A DNA stretch of 64,000 bases from Epichloe hybrida (lineage: Eukaryota; Ascomycota; Sordariomycetes; Hypocreales; Clavicipitaceae): NCBI GenBank assembly GCA_019022495.1, contig JAFEKR010000001.1, positions 7,068,001 through 7,132,000 on the forward strand. Reading direction: 5' to 3'. The position numbers and the translations under genes are program-made. This document shows, piece by piece, positions 57,687 to 64,000 of the stretch. Numbering within the stretch: the first letter of the stretch is position 1; every line of letters begins with the position of its first letter. The notes under the pieces are model-generated. The model was not told the origin of the DNA and did not search any database. It saw nothing but the letters and a program-made list of their open reading frames with translations.

Positions 57687-59935
57687 TCAAGGTCGCATAC
57701 CCCATTGAGGTTTCAGCGTATCTCCCAGAGCTGATGACGTGAAGACCGTATCGCCAGGTAAACGACTGACTCGTCCAGCCCCGCGACGGATTGCATCTTG
57801 CTTGACGGCTGAAATGCCACTCCTGTTGCTTCTGATGCTACCAGCATCACTCATCGTGTCTGCATCCTTGAACTTCTTTGGGGGGGCAAAGTCCAGATTC
57901 GTAAATGTGGATGATTTGCGGAGCACATGAGGGCTGGGTAGAGCTGACAGCTCGTCAAAAGCAGTTGTCAAGGGCGAGGCGACTGGCACCTTGGGCTGGT
58001 ACTGACGTCTCTCACCGAGCGGACTTTGACTACGCCCATTGGCCTTTTCCCTAAACGAGTCGGGAGGTGCAAAATCGGTAGCATTGAAGATAGCAAAGCT
58101 ATCGTCCTTGAGTTTGGATGGAGTAGGCAGGGTGTTAAGGGCCGCAGGGGGTGGAAGGTTCTTCTTGGGTCTTCCACGCATTCCCGCAGAAGCAGAAGAG
58201 CCAGGTCGCGGACTATAGGCAGAACCGGCACGGGGTCGTCTTGGTCCTCCTGGCAGACTCATTCCTCCAATGGAACCAGGGCCTCGGGGGCCACCGCGGG
58301 GAGGGCCACGAGGTCCGGGTCCTCCCGGGCCACCTCGGAAACGTCCCGCGGGAGGTGGTGTCATGGCACGGCGAGTAACAGGCTGTGAATAAGGCATCAC
58401 AAAAGCATTGGTTTCTGCATCATAGTAAGCTGCATCACCGAGGTAAGAAGAGTCATAGTCCTCTTGGTATTCTTGGCCAGGCATGGGAGGAGCGGCTTCC
58501 TTGTCATCAAAGTATTCCTTGTAGAATGATCGAATGCGGTTTGCTCGGTACTCAGGATCCTCAGACTCCATCACCTCATCCGGCGGCAGAGGGCGAAAAC
58601 CGACCGAAAGTCGTTTCGTTTGCTGCTGGGGGACACCGAGGCCCTCATGAGGCTGCTGTTCCTCTGGTTTCTCAGAGGTTTGGATCGGCAGGTGTCCATA
58701 GTCGTCGTGAGACAAGGCCTGTCCAGGAACGCCACGATCAGCATTAAATTCATCGGAACACTTGATCTTGGGCACATCCGTCCCGAGTCCCAGGCCAGAA
58801 GCATACGACCCGCGAACAGATGGGACATAGTCTGCAGCAACAGAATGTGCGGTTCCAATGTGATCTGCGTCCGAGACGGCAGGAAGCTCCGAGAGCATAG
58901 ACTTGTCGTGCTCAAAAGGAGGGCTAGGCAACTCATATTGTGATTCCTGAGACAAAACTCGAAGTGGTTGAATGTCTGGCATGTCGACGACATTTACCTT
59001 TTCGTCAGGGTAATCAACTGTACCGATTTCAGGTATAATCGGCTCCATCGGACGAATTGCCTCTTTGATATTTCCAGATATAGGGAATTGGTGTGCGGGC
59101 TCTGGAGCAGTTGGTGTGGCAGAGGGGTCAGAATTCGCGTCAGGAGAAGATGGTGATTTTAGCATCGAGTCGGATCGAGATGGCGGCATTCTTGGTGCAC
59201 CAAAGGTAGAACTTGTGACCGATCCTCGCTTGCTTCCATTGTACAGCGAGGCATCCCGTGCAGGTTTGTATGATCTGATTGAGCCTGCATCACTGTTTGC
59301 ATACTGCGCAACGGTGCGATAAGGATCCTGGTCGCTTGGGAACGTACGAGCCAAAGAATGAACGGAATCATGCGACTGATGTACGTCAGGTGGTAATAGG
59401 TAGGGCGATGACAGGTTCATGTCCATGGACAATTGGTTGCCTTTGTGCATCGATTTTTCTCCTCCAGCTCCAAACAAGCTCTTTCGCTTCCCTTTTTTAC
59501 TTGGTGTGTCCCCCATGCCAAAATCGAGACCCTTGTGAGGGTCTTGCGCATCCTCTTGTCGTAATTTCTTGACGTTTCTGCGATGTAGGTAGAGAAGGAC
59601 AATGGTCGCTGCGATAGCAGGAATCCTGGATTTCCGTGTTAGCATTTTGAACTTGGGGTTCACGGAGCCGATGGTCTTTTTTTTGCTTCTACGTACACTA
59701 TACCAAGAATGATGGCGAGGTTAGTGATATTAGTGTTGATACCCTTTTCACATGTGTCGTAATCGGCGCCAGAGTGACATTGCTTCTCCTCGCGTCTCAA
59801 AACGTTCCAAATAACATGTGCGGCTGGGTCATGCGATGCTGAGATATCCCTTCGCAAGTCAATGCGAGGTGCCATAACATGATTGTCGCCATTGAAGATG
59901 TCTCCCGAGGCCCTGGAGACAGGGATATTGACCAT
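57687..59935 (-). CDS. Conserved fungal single-pass membrane protein with Gly/Pro/Arg-rich tail
   Basis: Two exons on the minus strand, 59697-59935 and 57687-59625 (2178 nt, 725 aa), with a 71-bp intron GTACGTAG...ATCCAG. This junction was chosen because it fuses two half-helices into one continuous membrane segment, at about residues 71-93 (NLAIILGIV joined to IPAIAATIVLLYLHRR). A short N-terminal lumenal or extracellular part with a Cys pair (53 and 62) precedes it. After the helix comes NVKKLRQEDAQDPHKGLDFG, then a long disordered cytoplasmic tail with many SP/TP sites and a Gly/Pro/Arg-rich block (about 58270-58350). I do not know a function. The charged juxtamembrane motif looks like that of an uncharacterised fungal family. 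Confidence 0.74.
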
Positions 59936-62539
59936 TTTCCGTTTGGTAATGTTTATGCGGGACGAATAAGCTGAAAGAAATGAAAAAAATCGGCCAAGAT
60001 GCTCGTGTAGCTCTATCTTGATCTATTGTAAAGCAAGGTACGTGTTGATTGCCATTAAACTTATCACCGAATTCGTGTTTTGGGTAAAAAAAGCTAGTGT
60101 GCTCGATGATCGGTTTGTCAAGCCGCCAAGATGTACGTGACCATCACAGCACGAAAAGATTGGCCGAATTGGGAAAGAAATGAAGTCGACTCGTGAAGTG
60201 TTGGAAATCGATGAATTACAGAGAACCGAAGAAACATGAAGGAATCGAAAGGTTCTGGCAAACAAAAAATGCGCGACGTCAATGTTGTGTAGACACGCTT
60301 GATGGGAAAGGAGTGGCTCGTTACTGAGAAGGTAACAATTGAAACGAATGACTGAGTGCCGTTAAGCAAAAAAATTCAAAAAAAAACCCCACGGGACTAA
60401 GAGAATGACGAGCCTGTGGGCAGGGCGGATTACACGATGTCGTCGGTCGACAGTGAAAGGAAATGGTGACGACGGGGAGAAGAGGAGGAGAAAAGAAGAC
60501 GAAGCGGCTAAGCCTGTGGAAACAAGAAACAGAGAGGAGGCTTGGAGAGATCAGATGGAGGCGCTGGGTCCACAACTGGCAGACAAATGCCTTCCAGGAT
60601 TTACAGGAATAATGACCAGGCCAGCCAGGGTGGAGACCAGAGCAGATGAACAAAGGGAGGGGGGGTGTTTGTCCGGCAACAACGAATTCTGATAGGCGAG
60701 TAGAGGGGCGTACCTTGCAGGCGTGGACAGGGGTCAGAATGGCAGAAGGGCCAAATGGGTCGGATGGTTTAATTTGACGCCACCCAACCAGCATTGAACG
60801 GACGGCAAGCAAGCATCTCACCGTGTCGGCGCCGGTTCGTTGGATGTTACCATACATAGCAAAACGTCCCTGTTTGCAACGTTGGGAACTTACATACATC
60901 CATGTGGTCTCATTCATATTAGAAGGTCAAGGGCAATCCTCAGGCGTTCACGGTCGGACAGTCAATTCGATAAGCGCAGCAAAGCACAGCACAGCACAGC
61001 ACAGCACAGCACAGGCATTGGCGTCGTCATAATTTCAAAAAAAAAATTGAGATTGTCAACATAAAAGGTACTTTGATCGTTGGACATTGATTGCTCACAA
61101 TCCCCAGTGTGACCGCCCCAAGGCCTTGTTCCCTTGCCTGCTACAGTGGGTGTAGCAGTATCTGGCCAGCACGCACTGTCTGACTTGTAAGTTGTTGCTG
61201 CGTCGCGCTTTCCAATCTGCCCCTGACGCTAGTGCCAACGTCTCCAAGGCAAGTCCTGACAATCAAAGTGCGCCCCACTGTTCTTTTCAAGCGCTGCCGA
61301 TGGAAGGAAGCAGGCCCATGCTAGTAGTCTTGGAGGCTCGCAGTAGCGAAATTGAAGGGGGCTCAACAACAGCAAGAATACGGATCCGTAAAGACAGATT
61401 AGTTGATCATAAAGAGGCGGCCATCGTCAACTTGCAAGCGTTGACTCCGTAAATAACCATGATATGATCTTTGCGACTGAATTATACAAGCGCAAAGTAC
61501 ACAACCCTTATTATGCTCCTTCCCCGCGCTCTGCGGTGTTCTGCGGTGCTCTGCGGAGCACATTCCTCTCCCTTCCGAATTCGACTCCATAATAAACAAA
61601 AACAAAAACAGAGTCTATAACTATTAACAACCCAAGAAAATGGGTGGCACGATGCGATCGCTGCACACACGGGTCATCCACGAGTCTCTTGCTTCTTCGC
61701 ATCCTCCTTGCATCAGTCTTGTCCGTCGAGAAACAAGCCTGACGTCTTATCCATGCGTGTTTTACCTCGAATTCTCGCCTTGCGTAGTCCAGCAGATCTT
61801 TTTCCTGCGAAACCAAATAGTTGCTACTCTTCTCTCAATAAGTACCCCGTGTGCTGATGAACAGTATTGTACCATTCATTCTGTGGATGATATGAGCACA
61901 ACCAACATATTGTTCCTTGTCCATCCCTTCCTTTCCTCCCCTCCGGTTCCATATTACCAGGCAGTCAGTCAGACTTGGGAACAAGAACCGAGCTACCGAT
62001 TCAATAATAAGTTCAAGTCCCTCAGAATAGTCGGAAGCCCCTCTTCACTTCAACAACAAGTGGGTCACAGCTGTCGCAGGGCGTATGACGGATAATAATG
62101 CACGCACGCGGCACAAATTTTAGTGGCCAGTCAAGTCGGCTGCGCCTGTTTTGTTTTCTTCTCGTCACCGGTGTAGATTTACGATTTGTCGAGCCCGGGC
62201 CGAGATGCCAGATGAAAACTTGGCATTTACCGGGCTCAGTAGAAACTTGCATTTATAGGTTAGCATGTCACGGCTCGCATGCTCAATCTTTTCGCCAACA
62301 AGTCATGCCCGTGCCATGCCTTCTTTGTAAGCCAGCATTATGAAATGTATGCATGTGCGTTCGGCGTGTTTTCCAATCCCACCATGCCATTGTAAATTTG
62401 TCGCAGTCTTGCGCAGTGTACACATCTAGACGAATCTAAATGTATCGTTCATGACACGTGAAACGAGATTTCATTTGGCCTCTACCATTTCATTCGCCCA
62501 TGTCTTCTCTAGTCTTATCCCAAATACACACCACGTATG
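59936..62539. other. Intergenic region
   Basis: About 2.6 kb with no supported gene: upstream region of the membrane protein gene and 3' region of the helicase gene. Includes a CACAG repeat (60981-61013) and GAG-rich purine stretches near 60475-60530. A 198-codon minus frame (60321-60917) lacks protein character and may be leader sequence. Confidence 0.5.
60981..61013. repeat. Pentanucleotide repeat CACAG
   Basis: Six to seven tandem CACAG units. Confidence 0.85.
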
Positions 62540-64000
62540 CTATGCTTGCTCCGCTCGGCCGCTAGACACTTTGTAGAATTCCGGCGCTGCCTCCAGCAAC
62601 CACGCCTTCTCTATCTTGGTAATGTCGCGAATGAACGTCTTGTCCCCTGTCTCCGTAACCTCTTGGAAAATGACCCAGTCCGCTTTTCGGTTAAACAGCA
62701 AAGAACTTGGGTGTGCGTGCATCACCGTCCCGCCCTCGACGTTGCGGAATGTTCCGTCGGGCTGCATGCGAGCCGCATGGGCGAAGTAACCGGCCGTGAG
62801 GCACCGCCGAATCTGTTCCGCTTTGCTCTTCGCATCAATTTCCGAGCGATGCGCCGCCAGAGACTCATCAACTTCGATGTTGAATCGCTCAAGGTAGCGT
62901 TTTAACTGGGCACGAATACTGACAGCCCGTGTCATTGACTTGTAATTCAAATGATTCTCGTGACAGAAACGGGCTTCTTTTCTCCCCTTTGTCACAAATG
63001 CCGTGTATGCGTTAAGTAGGGTAAGGTGGTCTCCTTCTTCGGCGGCGAATCTCCGCCGAGAGCTTTCCATAGCCTTTTGCTCTCCGTCATGATGGAACCA
63101 CACGCTGCCGCCGAGACTGGTCATGGCCGCTATGGTGAGAATCTCGCTGAGGCAGTTGAGCGACTTGGCGGATAGCAGCGTCTTGGCCATCATAGGCTCG
63201 ACGGCCAGTTCAGCCATACGGAAGCCCAGTGGCTTCGTGAGCTTGGCATACATATCCAGCGCACCGAGAGAGTACAGCAGCTCGAGGGCCTTGGACATGA
63301 GCTCTGATGGAGGTGGTGATAAATAATCAAAACGAACCACGTTATCGATCCCAAGGGCTTTGAGTTGCAGGATCATAGGTGCTAGGTTCGACCTCTGAAT
63401 TTCGGGAGGGTTTGCCTCCGGCAACGAATCTTTATAGCTTTGCTCGGTGTAGAGTCGAAAGCATTTTCCCGGTTTTGTCCTCCCAGCACGGCCGGCTCGC
63501 TGTGACGCGGACGCCTTGGATATCGGCGCAGCAGTTAGTGTCTCGATGCCTGTTCTGGGATTGTACGCACGTAGCTTGACGAAGCCACAATCGACTACGT
63601 AGACTATACCATCAATGGTGACGGAGGCTTCGGCTATATTGGTCGAGAATACCACTTTTCGTTTTCCCTCTGCTGGCTTGTCAAAAATGCACATTTGCTC
63701 TTCGGAAGATAGGCCTGCGTAAAGGGGCAGTGGCTGCAGGTTTGAAAATTGTTCTCCTCCTTGAACGCTCCTCTCCGCAACTGCCTGTACCGCGTTGTCA
63801 ATCTCCTCTCGACCTGTAAGAAAGACGAGAATATCACCATCTGCTTCTTGGGTATGGATCTGGAATACCGTGGCGATGGCACTATCCACGTAATTTTCTG
63901 CCGGGGACTCCAGGTAAAGAATATCAATCGGATATGTTCTGCCCTCTAGGCTGATGATCTTGCCGACCTCCTCATCTTCGTCTTTGGCCAGAGAGGTCTG
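62540..64000 (-). CDS. DEAH-box ATP-dependent RNA helicase, C-terminal part (runs off the window)
   Basis: 487 codons on the minus strand, open to the right edge, so the N-terminal RecA1 domain with the DEAH box is outside. Visible in order: GDILVFLTGREEID (RecA2), STNIAEASVTIDGIVYVVDCG without its last residue as motif V (family usually AETSLTI), QRAGRAGRTKPGKCFRLYT (motif VI, RNA/ATP coupling). These are followed by the winged-helix and ratchet region (PPEIQRSNLAPMILQLKALG), a helical stretch with EEGDHLTLLNAY, and the OB-fold end (MHAHPSSLLF, DWVIFQEV, AWLLEAAPEFYK). This is the Prp43/DHX15-DHX35-type layout, proteins that remodel spliceosomes or pre-ribosomes. Which orthologue it is cannot be fixed from this part. 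No intron is seen within it. Confidence 0.9.
   Translation of the reverse strand, partial: QTSLAKDEDEEVGKIISLEGRTYPIDILYLESPAENYVDSAIATVFQIHTQEADGDILVFLTGREEIDNAVQAVAERSVQGGEQFSNLQPLPLYAGLSSEEQMCIFDKPAEGKRKVVFSTNIAEASVTIDGIVYVVDCGFVKLRAYNPRTGIETLTAAPISKASASQRAGRAGRTKPGKCFRLYTEQSYKDSLPEANPPEIQRSNLAPMILQLKALGIDNVVRFDYLSPPPSELMSKALELLYSLGALDMYAKLTKPLGFRMAELAVEPMMAKTLLSAKSLNCLSEILTIAAMTSLGGSVWFHHDGEQKAMESSRRRFAAEEGDHLTLLNAYTAFVTKGRKEARFCHENHLNYKSMTRAVSIRAQLKRYLERFNIEVDESLAAHRSEIDAKSKAEQIRRCLTAGYFAHAARMQPDGTFRNVEGGTVMHAHPSSLLFNRKADWVIFQEVTETGDKTFIRDITKIEKAWLLEAAPEFYKVSSGRAEQA

Noticed and set aside
60321..60917. 198-codon minus-strand frame
   Set aside because: Pyrimidine-driven composition (Phe/Ser/Leu/Pro), no family features; more likely leader or intergenic sequence.

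Overview
The window looks like a filamentous ascomycete (Pezizomycotina, perhaps Sordariomycetes/Hypocreales; the exact group is an inference). It has short introns with GTAAGT/GTATGT donors and CAG/TAG acceptors, fungal-type genes (shugoshin, the DASH subunit Dad2, a DEAH-box helicase), and a huge AT-rich island whose decay matches repeat-induced point mutation (RIP: CpA to TpA on either strand). That decay leaves almost every frame full of TAA/TAG but few TGA.

Layout. 1-1488 is ordinary sequence with one small conserved two-exon gene on the minus strand (719-1127). About 1489-45417 is the island, and it can be read as nested transposons. A hAT-type DNA transposon (2498-29582, about 8.6 kb once insertions are removed) carries a full-length APE-type LINE (copy A, 3439-10020, 16-bp target-site duplication, TSD) in its 5' arm. 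A 5'-truncated LINE (copy B, 13527-25444, 13-bp TSD) sits inside its transposase gene. Copy B is in turn split by a Copia LTR retrotransposon (15746-22755) with two LTRs of exactly 817 bp and a 5-bp TSD. Beyond the hAT lie a tandem-repeat-rich element bounded by pentanucleotide (AATAC) repeats (29866-32196), degraded minus-strand coding sequence including a Gypsy RNase H-integrase stretch (about 35000-36945), two transposase-less hAT derivatives (36946-38074 forward, 38075-39450 reversed) and a third LINE (copy C, 39451-45417). Copy C loses its 3' end exactly where normal sequence resumes.

The right flank (45418-64000) has normal composition and six genes: shugoshin (minus), DAD2 (plus), a coiled-coil protein with TPX2-like motifs (plus), a Ser/Thr/Pro-rich single-pass membrane protein (minus), a second single-pass membrane protein (minus) and the 3' part of a DEAH-box RNA helicase (minus, running off the right edge). 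Three of the first genes next to the island act, or may act, in chromosome segregation: shugoshin and DAD2 share a 423-bp divergent promoter, and the TPX2-like gene follows.

The points most worth checking are: a minus-strand reading frame with its own TATA-like box inside the LINE 3' region; a cluster of perfect palindromes in the Copia LTR that stay palindromic after RIP; a direct-repeat module flanking the hAT transposase whose recombination would explain the transposase-less copies; and the abrupt junction between LINE copy C and the region 190 bp from the shugoshin stop codon.
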